Shown piece by piece: positions 37,165-48,780 of a DNA stretch of 64,000 bases (position 1 is the first letter of the stretch; each line of letters opens with the position of its first letter). The position numbers were made by a program, and so were the translations under genes. The stretch lies in contig CM038907.1 of the NCBI GenBank assembly GCA_021904315.1, positions 32,123,223-32,187,222 of the forward strand, written 5' to 3'. The DNA is from Sphagnum magellanicum. Its lineage: Eukaryota > Streptophyta > Sphagnopsida > Sphagnales > Sphagnaceae. The notes below the pieces were generated by a model, which had not been told where the DNA came from, did not search any database, and worked only from the letters and a program-made list of their open reading frames with translations.

Positions 37165-38035
37165 TGAAACTCAATCAATAATTTTTTCAATTAGAATATA
37201 AATTTAAGATTCCAAAATATCAATTCGGAATTCAAATATCAATTTTAGATCAAATAATTTTTTTGAAGTTAAATAACAAATTTCAGAATTGAAATATCAA
37301 TTTTCAGATTCAAATAATAATATTCAAAATTAAAATTTCCATTTTAAGACTCAATTAATAATTTTTTGAATTGAAATATTAATTTTGAAAATCCAAAATA
37401 ATAATCTGGAATTAAAATTTCAATTTTCAAGTAAATAATTTCTTAAAATTTAAATTAAAAACTTCAAAATTCAAATATCAAATTTCAAGTTCAAATAAAA
37501 ACATTTAAAATCAAGTTGTCGATTTTAAAACTCAATAAAGTTTTTAAAACTGAAATGATAATTTAGAATTCAAATATCAATTTTTAGATCAAATAAGTTT
37601 TTTGAATTTAAATAAAAATTTTCAAAATTGAAATGTCAGTTTTTAGATTCAAATAACAATATTCAAAATTGAAATGTCCATTTTTAGACTCAAGTACTAA
37701 TTTTCAGACTTGAAGTTTTAATTTTGAAAATAAAAAATAATAATTTGGAATTTAAATTTCAGGTTTGAATCAAATGATTATGTAAAATTTAAATGCAAAA
37801 TTTTCAGAGCTGAAATATAAATTTTCATATTCATATAAAAATATTCAAAATCAAAATGTTTATTTTTTAATCAATTAATAATTTTCTGAATTGATATACT
37901 AATTTTTGGATTCGAAAATATTAATTTAAAATTCAAAATCAATTTTTAGATCAAATAATTTTTTTTGAATTTAAATTGAAAATATCATATTCAGATCAAA
38001 ATTTTCAAATTCAAATATTAATATTGAGATTCATT
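37165..38035. repeat. Tandem array, unit about 175 bp, five degenerate copies
   Basis: The anchor A(C)TCAAT(T/C)AATAATTTT recurs at 37169, 37349, 37530, 37688 and 37870. Each unit continues TGAATTGAAATAT, AATTTGGAATTC and AGATCAAATAATTTTTTGAA. It begins right after a second CACTA-like end at 37146 (CACTAGTAGAAAAAACC). Confidence 0.6.
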
Positions 38036-38380
38036 ATATGAACAATATACATACATATGCATATTATATATATATAATTTGAGTACATACATTAAAATAC
38101 AGCCCTATGTCATTGTAGAATACTTTTAGGATGCAACTAATTTGGTGACTATTGCAACTAATGGGACATGTCAACCTATTAGTGGATGAAAATAAATGTA
38201 AAATTGATGCAACCAATAAGATGAAATTTTTAATAGTTGCATCATAGTTTAAAAAATGACCAAAATAATTGAAAGTTGGTCGTGTAGTTGCAAGATTCCC
38301 AAATCTAGTCGCAAACGACTACAAGTCAAATGTAGTTGTAAATGGAGTGGTTACATTTTGGCTGTTTTCTACTAGTGGGA

Positions 38381-40860
38381 TGGGTATGTAGAAAAACCAA
38401 AAGGACAAGTCAATAAATCATTAACAATTTAGGCCTTATAGAGTTATAGACTTGCACCTACAAATTCTTCTGTAGATTAGTGGAATACAAAGAGTCTGGT
38501 TCTACTATATTCTATCAAATGTCCTACTATTATATTTATCATTTATCAAAGGGAGAAAGTCTAATATTTTAGCAACAAAAATGCCATAACATTGATGAGA
38601 ACAAAAAAGGGGTAGAAGGTAGATTGGGCACAAATTATATTCAATAGTCTATGTAGTGAGCTAGATCGGAGGTATAATTATGTTAAGGAAAATAAAGGAG
38701 ATAAGAAAGAAACTTGTTAGTCTGCATAAATATTGGCAAAGATCTTTTTGTATCTATTTGTGCATCAAAAGGAAAATCCATAGAAACCACCAACCAAGGT
38801 TTTTAAAACTAGGGAGGAGATGCAAATAGCATTGGAGAATAAAAAGAAAGCTACAAAAAACTCTCCAAGAAGTGCTCTTAAGAGGAAGAGCATAATTGAA
38901 AAAGAAAGAGCTTGAGGCTCAAGAGTGAAGAGGGAACAGGAGAACATAAACATGAAGGCACAGAAAATGATGAGGGGCAAAGTGGAACCATATGTAGTGC
39001 CAATAATGGTAAAGGCGATGCCAACAATGGTACAAATAGCCAGATAGACTACAAAGATACCACAAATGACAATTCCACAAGAAACACAACTAAGGGAGCA
39101 GAAGCGAGAGGTACCACAGATAATATGTCCATAGGAGAGACAATTGAGGGAGCAGAGTTAAGGAGTTAAGAAGGAACCTGACACAAGGTTTCCAGAAGGT
39201 GAAGAACATTTGCACTTTGATGCAAATGTGTATGAAGATTATATGGAAACCATCGTAAGTCCATAACATTTGCAGCATTTGGAACAACATTTGCAGTAGC
39301 AACAACAACAAACACAAGAAGGTTTTTAAGCTACTAAACTATAGATGGAGAAAGTGGTGACACAACTTGCTTTTAAAAAATTGAGACCAGTAGAACTACA
39401 AGTAGCACCTAATATACTAAAATCTACAAAGGGATTCCCATTTGAATTTGAACTAGGGAAAAGAATGGTGTAGGAGTTGAGATCATCTGCAGAAGGATCT
39501 GGAGATCCTACAACACAAACAAGTACACCAAAGTCTATGGAAGAGGTAATTACAGAAGTAATGAAAACAAATAAGATCACTGAGTTATTTCAAACCATGG
39601 CAATTGTGAGTTTAAATATGGGGAATTTCACTCTAGAGGTAAACACTCTAAAGCACAAATTGGTTGTAAGGGAGAAGGAGAAGGCAATGTTATAAGAGGA
39701 ATCGGAAAAGAAACAAGACATTCAAAAAGGGTATAAACATAATGTGGAAATCTGGAAGAAGAGTAGGGTAGAAGTTGAGTAGAAGATTAAAATGTTTGTT
39801 AAGAAACTACATGATGAGAATGAGAAGCTCAAGGGTAGCACAACACACCTGAAGTCACAAGAGGAAAAATTGCAGGATTTAAGGCAAAAGGCTGAAATCA
39901 CTAGAAGAAAAACCCCATTTTTCTTCTAGTGAATCTGGGAAACCATAGAAAGAAAATGGACATAACATTGTTTTTTCATAAAAAACAATAGGAGGTTTTG
40001 GATAGTTAGGTGAAAGCACTAACTAAAGAAGGAGAAGGAAAATGTTTTGACAAATTTGGAGTTAATAAATTTGAAGAATGTGTCTTTATTGTAATTTAAA
40101 GAGATTAAAAGAAAGACAACAGAGGCAGAAAAAGAGAAGTTATTGGAAGACAAAAAAAATATTAAAGGAATTTGTAACACCTAAAAGCATAATTGGAGAT
40201 GGCACAAGAATAGAAGAAGGGTTTGGATCCAATTGGTGTCAAAAAAAGACAAGAGGATTATGAACAAATGATGTAGTACTATACTTTGATGAAGATGAAA
40301 AATAAGGTGAAGGATTTTGAAGCAAAATCTAAGGAATGGTGGGAGGTGGTAGATGAATATTTTACAAAGGAGATGGAAAAGAATCTAGCTTAGCACAAAA
40401 CTAATGAAAAGATTTTAAAGTACAAGTTGGAATATTATCAAAAGAATTTTCCAATTTTCATTTTTGGTAGTTCAACAAGTATAGAGGTATTGGGTCAAGA
40501 TGAGGAAAATGAAATAGGGCCCAGTGGAACAACACAAGAGGAGGAAATGCAGATTAAGGAACCACAAAACCTTAAAAATGGAACAATTCAAGAAGAGGGG
40601 GTACAGTTAGAAAAACCATAGGACTTTAAAGGAAGGGTCAAAAAGAAAAAAACCATAAAAAATTCAAGAACAAGAAAAGGTGGAAATTATTTCAACAACA
40701 AAAGTAATGGAAATAGAATCACAGACTGAATTAGTGGGGGAAAAGATTGGAACTACAAAGCTAAAAGTAGATATTGAACCATTAGTTCCTATAAAGGTTG
40801 AAATTACAAAATTGTAGTAAGGGAGACAAATGTTTAGAAAGACATATAATACTTTCATTT
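38381..40860 (+). pseudogene. Post-pol region of the LTR element, 3' part: extra open frames
   Basis: Broken plus-strand frames, strongly charged and partly coiled-coil in look: MSIGETIEGAELRS at about 39140, EEVITEVMKTNKITELFQTM at about 39540, KIKMFVKKLHDENEKLKG at about 39790. No known domain was recognised. Some plant Ty3-like elements carry an additional frame between pol and the 3' LTR; its role is unknown here. It also holds the 33-bp CACTA unit at 39899. Confidence 0.45.
39899..39931. mobile_element. 33-bp minimal CACTA unit (two ends only)
   Basis: CACTAGAAGAAAAA (14 bp), a 5-base centre CCCCA, then the exact reverse complement TTTTTCTTCTAGTG. The 14-bp arm equals the first 14 bases of the CACTA element at 35334. 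The 3-mer AAT stands on both sides (39896-39898 and 39932-39934), as a CACTA target duplication would. Either it is an extreme deletion product of a CACTA element, or ends left by an abortive event. Confidence 0.8.
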
Positions 40861-40907
40861 CATTTTTGTCATTTTACAAAGATTTCAGGGACAAAATCCA
40901 AAGTACA

Positions 40908-40917
40908 TAAGGGGTAA
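40908..40917 (+). other. Polypurine tract
   Basis: TAAGGGGTAA directly before the 3' LTR start TGTTAAGG; the position and purine content fit the plus-strand primer of an LTR element. Confidence 0.6.
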
Positions 40918-41538
40918 TGTTAAGGGGGTAGGATGAGTACATGATTTTGGATGAACAAGGCATTCAAGATAAAGATTGATTAGGGAACTTTGTTAATTTG
41001 AATTTTGAAATCTTGTTGTTTTTTATCATGGTGATGTGATTTGGGACAATTGAAAAGGAGAAAGTTTTAGAAAACAAAGGAGGATTATTGGACACAAAGT
41101 TTTGGGAAGAGTAGGAGTTGTAGGTACTTGGAGTAGAAAACCACAGATTATGTTTTGAAATACCACAAATTTTAACCGTTGTTTTGGGATTTTTTTTAAC
41201 AAAACATGGGATTTTGTTATATTTTTTATTCATGTTTTCAATAATACAAAAAAACATAAAATTTAGAGTTTTATGTTCATATTGTTGTGTGAATTATTTG
41301 TAGTATTAGAATATGATGAAATGAATTGTGAGTTTGTTTTTGGAGTTGTTTTTTCCAATGTATTCCAAAGTGTAGATTTTAGTTATATGAAATAACCATG
41401 AACTTTGTGTTTTAATGAATGGCACTATTAAGTATGTTGAGAATTAAAGCATGAATAATGAATGTATACATGTGAAAATCAAATCTATTGTTATAGTAGT
41501 GTGAAATATTCTGCAGGAATTAAATTTCATGTCTATGA
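40918..41538 (+). repeat. 3' long terminal repeat
   Basis: 621 bp, partner of 28039-28662. It starts TGTTAAGGGGGTAGGATGAG and ends near GTCTATGA. The terminal A before the duplication is kept, but the preceding bases have drifted relative to the 5' LTR. Confidence 0.85.
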
Positions 41539-41944
41539 TTGGGCCATCTGCTATCCAACCTCATTACTAGGCCACTTTTTGGTTCCAAAGCACAACCTCA
41601 CTACTTCGCACTACCAAACAACCACATCCCTACAAAAACCACCCCTTCCTCCGTGCACCACTAGTACCACAACCCTAAACCAAGCACAAAATAAATTTGC
41701 AATAAACATAACCAAAGTAGAACTAAAGGACAGTAAAGCAATGCATATCAAGCAAGATTGCGCTAAACTAAAACTTAGAGACAATTATTAGCTCTTATGC
41801 CATGCTCTAGAAATTGGAAACAAATGCATGAGTCCCTCTTCCATTGCTTCTTGAGCTCCAATGCCCCCCCTTTTCCATATCACACCAAATCCTTCACTTT
41901 GAAAGGCAAGGGTTGACAATAGTACTCCACCTCAAAAATCAACC
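41539..41944 (-). mobile_element. LINE 5' end (5' UTR and first codons), displaced
   Basis: Directly after the 3' LTR the minus strand reads ATGGCCCAA (41547-41539). Leaving out the LTR element, this runs in phase into GTTTTGGTGGGAGG at 28033. An in-frame TAG lies two codons upstream of the ATG, so this is the likely ORF1 start, and the rest is LINE leader. The 5' border at about 41944 is set only by a possible target duplication. Confidence 0.65.
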
Positions 41945-42700
41945 CAACTTTTCACACCTAACTATGTTTTTTTCATTTTTTTATGCAATTAGGGTGGGGA
42001 GAAAACTTAAACAATTTTAGATTGTTCTAAAAATGTGTTTTCAAAAGTCTCTTCAAAGTTACAGTCAATAATACTTATTATTGTAGCTATATTTTCTTTT
42101 TAAATTAATTTATGATTTTTTTTGCAAAAGGTTTTTTGAAATATTTGTGACAAAATATTCCCTTTTTAAAAAGATGTTGCATTTTGGAGAGTTTTCATCC
42201 CAAAAAAAAAGATTGGCACTCAGCATAATTGACAAGTGAATTTTCGATATTTGGATCTCCTGATATTGGACTAATAAATAAATGATGAATATCTGAAAAC
42301 ACTGATATCTGGGTTGAGTTGAAAAATATGAAAATCTAATATCTAACCAAGGTATCTAATTTTTTTTTAAATACTGATAATAATATCCTTATCCAACAGA
42401 TAAAAGAAAGACAAATATTTTTATCTGACGAATATCCCAAAAATGGGATATCCACCCACCACTGGTTCAAACATGAAGACCTTTTGCAGAGCAAGAGAAA
42501 GGAAGCTTTTAATTTCTTCTTTTGTTAAACCCTTCTTGTCTCAGCCATCCTGCAAATTCATCCCCTTTTCGAGGACTAGCTGACATCAATTTTCAATCCT
42601 TGGGCTAAGACTCAGGTAATCACAAACTTTCACAACACAGAAAATACCACACCTGGAGGTCTGTGTGCCTATTCCATCATCACAACCAAGAGAAGGGACT
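41945..42700. other. Intergenic DNA with GATATC-rich repeat debris
   Basis: 42240-42465 is rich in GATAT and ATATC motifs and holds the palindrome-like TATCCCAAAAATGGGATA, ending CCACCCACCACTGG, which resembles a hAT-type right end. No partner left end was found. No gene is supported. Confidence 0.35.
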
Positions 42701-42706
42701 GGACGA

Positions 42707-45700
42707 TCACTGGTAAAAGCCTTTCATCAAGTCGAAAGTAGATGTGTCTGTCGTCCACTTTCCACCACAATGCAAGCAATGAATGCAATCATTAGAGCTC
42801 AAGGCAAATTCAAAACCCCTTACTGCCTTGACTTTTTCTGGTGAACATTTAAGCCCACGTGCACTAATATTCTCTGACTTCAGTGTTCCAAAATGTTGTG
42901 AGATTGGATTGACAAGACTGCTGCACATCCCCCCTATTTCTCCAAGCCTTGATATATGAGCTTCATCTTGAGGATCCACCAATCTGTTGTCTTCACTGAC
43001 AAATCTTCTCCCATTTCACTCTCACCAGAGGTCACGTCATCACCCTCACAAACTTCGTCATCTTGAACACTGAGTACTAAACCTCTTGACTTTGTGGTAC
43101 CTGTCAAGAGAAAAAAGAATCTTAGATCATAAACTGTATTCAACTTATGGTACCATGTGGCTAGACATTATGAAAACATCAAATTTGCAATGTAGCCATA
43201 ATTTATTGATGGACTTAGTTCAATTACATGTTATACTATCATGACATTTTTCACACCTAAAGACACATGGCACGCTATCTTTACATGCAGTTGGCATGAT
43301 TCGTGAAAATGTGTTACCATGCCAAGCCTGGAAATCAAAACAGATTTGGAGATTCCAAGCTTAACACAAGTTTTTGGAGAAGGTGAGTCCAAAAGATAAA
43401 CTCTTTGCGTTAGGTCTAGCCAATTCAATGGCACCAATTTTCTCTCCATTTCTGTGTGCTGCTATGTGGAAAATAACCTGCTTAACCCTTTTCTTTGATG
43501 GGTATTTTGCCCACTTGACAAACTCAGACAGGTGACACTAGACACAAGACTATTGACATATTTCATTGGACAGCATGACTCAAGTTCCATTCCTCTTGAG
43601 TTAAAACAAGCCATTAAACCAAACTCTTAGCCCAAGATTGAGTATTCTTCTTGAGTTCCATACCTTGGTGCAACAATGATCAATTTGTCATCTAGCTTCA
43701 CACCATCCAAATATTGTGGAATAGGGATGATGATGCACCATGTCCACCCTTTCATCATTAGTTTCATTAAGCCCATGAGAGAAGTAGGCTCTCATTTTTT
43801 CCAATCTCTCCTTCAAACCAAGTCTTAAACTATTACAATCAAGGATAGTCATGCAAATCTTGTCATCATGTCAATGAATTCACAATTGTTATATGCAAGT
43901 GTGAAGTAGAACCTACTAATCTTTAAATATTATATTGAGTCATGGACCTCATCCTTGATAAGTTACAACAACTTTTATCACAAATGATAATGCAATTGTT
44001 TTCCAAACTTAGAAACTCAAATTTGTCAACCCTAAAATGAGGATTTATGAAAAATGTTTAGGGGAAAGACATGGTTTCATGTTTGAAATGAGCGGAAGTT
44101 GAGAAAAAACCTTAGTCAAAACATAAACAAATGAAGGTTCATCCATTAGCAAGAAATAATATTCCAAAACAATTTATTTGTTGCCCCACATGCAACTTAG
44201 CTTGACTTGAAAGTTCCCCAAGCCACACCATCCTTTAGGTCAAATTCATGAAGCTCCTTCGTGGCAAATTGGTTTAACTTGTTGGGACCAAGTTGAAAAA
44301 CCAAAGCCTTGGCATGTGACCTTTTTGACCACAAGAAAGCTTCCTCCCAAGTTTTTGATCTATTCTATCATCTCTATTCAATATTATTGTCAATGTACAA
44401 TCTCTTCCTTTGCTCATGTACATCTATCTATTTCTCACTATGTTGTGTCCTTTCATTGAGTGATGTTGCAAAGCATTTCACAGCCTCTTCCCCATATTGA
44501 AGTATTGCATTCATCTCTTCCTTGTCCAAGGGCCGCATATTTGAAGATTGCTTCAAGATAGACTTTCTTTTTCTCACATTATTTATCTTCAAAGTAAGAC
44601 CTCTTTTTCTCCCATGATACAATACAACACGTTCACAATTATAATAAGTTATTTCCATAGAAAATGCACTATTTGTTGAAAACATTTTGTCCCATTTTCT
44701 CATTATTCTATTGCATTTGAGAAGTGACCATGATTAACCATCTTCATAGCACTACCTATACAAAGTTTTGAGTCCAACCGATTCAACACAACAAATGTTA
44801 GCTTCAAGTTGGACATAACAGGTTGTCTTTAGAAGGGACAATTGGAGATTTTGAATACGCATTCTTCATAACAAGACAAAGCTCTCTCCAACCTGCAAAG
44901 TGCTAGTGTGAATTCACATGAACAATAATGCTTCTTCACAAATACATGCACACAACCAAGAAATTCGAAACTATGACTTTTACTTGTAACACATGGTTTT
45001 ATACTTTGGAACTCTGCACAGAAACATAATCATGTCCACATCCACACCTCAACTTTCAAAATAGAGAGGAATAAAAGTGATGGACATAATAGTGATTTTT
45101 CTCCAAAATCTTTGTTTTTAATGTGAGTCAAAGCTTGTGCTTTCAGCTCTCCCAGAGGTGACTTCATCTCTTGTTCCAATTGTTTTGCAAGTACTCCAGA
45201 ATGATTTGCATCCTTTGTTTTTCCCTCTTCAGATGCTGTTACACTCATCTTCATGTAAATGTCATAGAATTGTCTGTGAACAGATGGCTTGTGTTTCAGA
45301 CAGGACCACCCTTGACCTGTACTTCCCAAGGCATTGACTCCAACTCCTCTCTTATAATTCAAAAGTTTTTGAAGCCTCCTCCCAATCTTCAAGCCTATTC
45401 AAATGAAAAGCCTTGCAGATTTTAGAAACATAATCAATATTGTCTAGATACATTTGTTTGTAAAGTTTGTTTCCTTCTCATGCCTAGTGCAACATGTCTT
45501 CAGCATTGCAATAGAACTCATGTTGAGTATGGATTTTCTCAAGCATCATATTATCAATGGATTTTTCTTTGTTGGTGACAAATTACTTGATGTGTTGCTT
45601 TAGAATCTCTATGTCAAACATTGAACCACATGGTTAGGAGGTTATTAAAGATTACAACAATAAGAGCCTCCTCCACCTGTTCCTTAGACTTTGAAGCCCA

Positions 45701-46340
45701 CAAGTACACTGCCATATGGATATGATCCAACACATAACCACAAAATTTTCTTTCTTGTGGTAGAAGTCTTGGAGTGCAATGCAAATATAAAAGCATTTGC
45801 AAAGTCCTTCACACAAAATGCATGGAGATTGGCTGACACAAGGTCAATCCAACCCAATAACCAATGATAAGAATCTTCATAATTTGCAGTAGGCTTTTTT
45901 AACCTTCCACAATCTTTTGGCACCTCTGACTCCCCTACTGCTACCACTAATCTCTTGTCTGCATAGCTATTTGTGCAAGGGTGTAACATGTTCCTGGCAT
46001 ACGACACTGACTTCTGCAGAAAGCTTCTTAAAGTGTTGCCAAAAGGCTTCTTCTAATTGAAACCTTGAATTTGTGTCAAAAAATGTCTTTCCACCAATCT
46101 CAAATTTTTGAAGGTTGTCAAGCTCTTGATCTGGATCCCTGTCACCTAAGACACAACAGATGGAAGCATCATTTCGTCTTTTGAACTTTGCATCAATACT
46201 GGTTTCAGGGAAAATTCATGAGAGTTTAGATAAAGATTCCTGCTCCTGAAAATTTTCACATCTACACCTGATGTTGTTGTGTCTCTCTCCATGTGAAAGT
46301 AGTACATCAAAATTGTCTATACCTCTTTTGCAAGTTGTCT
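42707..46340 (-). pseudogene. Broken multi-exon gene or old element, unidentified
   Basis: The minus strand gives a chain of protein-like pieces in changing frames. From 5' to 3' on that strand they are: CCVLGDRDPDQELDNLQKF and TFFDTNSRFQLEEAFWQHF (about 46180-46050), DSYHWLLGWIDLVSANLHAF (about 45860), KFCGYVLDHIHMAVYLW (about 45740), LLNYKRGVGVNALGSTGQGW (about 45350), NMRPLDKEEMNAILQYGEEA (about 44520), KIGAIELARPNAKSLSFGL (about 43420) and LVDPQDEAHISRLGEIGGM (about 42970). A possible acceptor TTCTCTTGACAG precedes 43100. Frame changes inside single blocks (for example near 46007) argue for a dead copy. I do not recognise the family; it could be a host gene or a transposon. Confidence 0.4.
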
Positions 46341-46427
46341 CCTCCACATTTCAGATCAATGCTCTTCCTTGAGTATGTGTTTTTTTCTTGCCGGGATCAC
46401 CTCAGCTAGTACTAAGGTGCGCATGGG

Positions 46428-47275
46428 GTGGCTGATTCATGGGGAAACTTCCTATATGAACCACATGCTGTTGTAGCCATGAGCCCTTTGAACTCTGAGA
46501 GTAGCATTAAGCTGCTGGATGTTCTTATTATGGATGCAATTTTAATTTATTTTGTTTTGGGGTTTGTGATTGCAGAGGTGATGAAGCTGGTGACAAAGAG
46601 ATCTTTACACAGGACTGAAGGCAGCCAAATTTCAAGCACACTCTCAAGTCTAAGTCTTCAGTGAAGGCCGGCATCAGTTCTTTGAAGATGCTGCCAGCAG
46701 ACTTGGCATCAATGTTGACAAAGCCTTGGAATACAACCTAGAACACATGTGGCTTGCCTCTATGGACAGGAGCCAGCTTTGAAGCATAATAGTGGAAACC
46801 TGACATTCGCAAGCTGAAAATAACAAACAAGGTGGATTTTCTGATTGTTTCAGAAAGAGGCAAGCTCATGACATAAGGCAAGCTCCTTGACACCTTCCAG
46901 AAGAGATAGCTCCAAAAATGTGGCATCATCCTGTTGTTCTATGCATGATTTAGAGCATCTATAGGATTTTCCTTACGAGTTTTTTTCAAATATGAGGTTT
47001 GAAACTGGGTCGCTGATTTGAATGCAGTTTGTGTAATTTTCAGTGGGCCAGAGATATGGATGATATATAATGAGGTCCTCTATTCAAGGAAGCTGATTCT
47101 CGCATCAGTTGATGCAAATTCTGGGGATGGCAGAGTGAATTCTAGTGCTTTAATGCCTGTTGGAGTACCATATGTGCGGTTAAATGGTACAACAAGGCTC
47201 ACCATATATGAGTACACAGATATTAAGGCACTTTCAATTCAGGGCTTTTCATGCCCAGCTTGATTCTACAGGTGA
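46428..47275 (+). pseudogene. Unidentified gene fragments, plus strand
   Basis: Two protein-like pieces are seen. EGRHQFFEDAASRLGINVDK runs from about 46663 to a stop at about 46785. The frame 47018-47263 contains VNSSALMPVGVPYVRLNGTT and follows an acceptor-like TGTAATTTTCAG. Their frames are not joined by clear splice sites, and I do not recognise a family. They may be remnants of a gene or of a captured transcript. Confidence 0.3.
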
Positions 47276-47339
47276 CTTTTTTAGCCTTGAGCTTGATGCA
47301 GAGCCAGATGTACCCTTGTAAGCGGGGGTGAAGTTGAAG

Positions 47340-47560
47340 TTCCAGCCTTTCTTTTATTGGCAAAATTTGGCAAAAAAGAGAAATTAAGAATGAAAATTTT
47401 GGGAATAAAGTGATTTTGGAGGTTTTCAGTTGCCATATTTTTATATTCTGTTTTCACTGTGTAGCCAAAAATATAGGAGAATGATAAAAGTTTTGTATTT
47501 CATAAATGGCTTATAGCCAGATTTGGCTAAATCTTCCTAGGGATGATTGCCACTTTGGCT
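47340..47560 (-). repeat. Dispersed TAGCCA-type repeat, copy 2
   Basis: The reverse complement matches 14133-14370 (TAGCCAAAGTGGCAATCATCC, shortened here to TAGCCAAAGTGGCAATC, and TAGCCAAATCTGGCTATA). Two copies 33 kb apart in opposite orientation support an interspersed family of unknown class. Confidence 0.6.
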
Positions 47561-48049
47561 AAAAGCAAAAACTCTCACAAAAGCCACTGGGGCCCTGGTG
47601 AACATGACTCGAATGAGCACATTGATCAGCAACAGCATTTGGGAGGACTCTTCCAGAAACCACCTGGTGATAAACAGGATGGCATGAATGGAGAGGACTT
47701 GCATCACTTGGAGATCATTGCAAATGATCAGCTGACAGACTAGGAGGAGGGATTATAACCCCTCAGCTTTTCAACAGAGTTCACAACGTTAAATTTTCTC
47801 AGAATCGTCTATGATGTTTGAAAGGCCTCAAGGGAAACCATTTGTCCTGATTTTTCTGGTAGTGCACATATGTTTTAGTGCAAATTAGGGCCATAACATG
47901 ATCCACCGTAGTCACCATGACCCTTGTTATTTAGTTGTCACAGGTAATTGAGGCCCCGTTGAGGCTGGTAATTCTGATACAAGTACTTCGATCACTGAAC
48001 CTTTGAATGTTTGGCATGAAAGTAGTTCTTGAACACTTCACTGCACAAA

Positions 48050-48423
48050 GATGTTTTGTTACGGTTCTTATAAGTGTTGTGCAGCTGTTTGAACTTTAAA
48101 GGAACCACCAGTTCCAGTTCATTAAATATGTCAGAACCAGAGAATCATTGGTTCCAGTCTTTTGAAAAAAATTAAGAATCAAAGAACCATCAATTCAATT
48201 ATTTGAAAAACCTTAAACAATTTAAGGTTTTCATGAAAGAATTGGCAAAGAATAGATGGTTCTCCAGTTGATTCTTTGACATCTTCATATTTTCTAAGAA
48301 CGACAGTTATATACCAAAACTGGTTCTATGAATATTTTGAGAACTGATGGGTAAGTGGGTATATACCTTGGCTGATAATCAATGTGTATTGGTCCTTGAT
48401 TCTAAGAACCACCCAACAATGGT
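48050..48423. repeat. GGTTC-rich repeat, possibly hAT-derived
   Basis: The left edge GATGTTTTGTTACGGTTCTT resembles the reverse complement of the right edge (CATTGTTGGGTGGTTCTTAG). The interior repeats GGTTCCAGTTC, AGAACCA and GGTTCT in both directions, like 12216-12420. No matching 8-bp duplication was found, so this is only a family resemblance. Confidence 0.4.
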
Positions 48424-48780
48424 TGGTATTCTATGAGTATTGTTAGTCATCCTCCATCAACACACCACAACTTGCTGAAGTATAATAAATTAACTCTTTA
48501 ATCAAGGTTGTAATTTATGTGTCTCAAGCTAATTGAGACTTCATTTTGGGTCATTTGATTTAAAAGCACTCAATTACCATTTTGTTCTGGAGACAGGCAA
48601 CACTTCAGCCCATTCATTAGTCTAAAAGTGCTGAGTACCAGACCTACTACTGGTAAATTCGCACTTTCTTGCCAAATATTTATTTATTTCAGAAAACAAG
48701 GTTTGGGGGTCTCAAATTTAATTTTTCAAAATAGTTGAGATGAAGTATGCAAAGTACACATTGCATTTCCATTTGTTACA

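Larger units (their letters stand above)
35334..38377. mobile_element. CACTA-type (En/Spm-like) DNA transposon, non-autonomous, 3.0 kb
   Basis: It starts CACTAGAAGAAAAACATG and ends GGCTGTTTTCTACTAGTG, so the ends are inverted repeats of the CACTA class. A 3-bp target duplication GGA flanks it (35331-35333, 38378-38380), the size made by CACTA transposases. The host reading frame before 35334 resumes in phase after 38380 once the element and one GGA are left out, which confirms both borders. Subterminal regions repeat TAGTCGC, GCAACTA and GCGACTA motifs. The interior is very AT-rich simple sequence with no transposase. Confidence 0.85.
28039..41538 (+). mobile_element. LTR retrotransposon (Ty3-like), 13.5 kb, degenerate, with nested insertion
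   Basis: Two direct LTRs (28039-28662 and 40918-41538) bound a plus-strand gag-pol-like region. Flanking 5-mers TTAGG (28034-28038) and TTGGG (41539-41543) fit a target duplication with one change. Order inside: primer site, gag with zinc knuckles, protease, reverse transcriptase, RNase H, then a long post-pol region that holds a CACTA element. Ty3 type is inferred from the RT (FLDGYSRYHQI, NPEKCAF-type text) and the protease-RT-RNase H order. No integrase (HHCC or DDE motifs) could be found after RNase H, so it is non-autonomous even apart from its many stops. Confidence 0.85.

Noticed and set aside
42440-42466. hAT-like right end (CCACCCACCACTGG)
   Set aside because: No left end or 8-bp duplication could be found.
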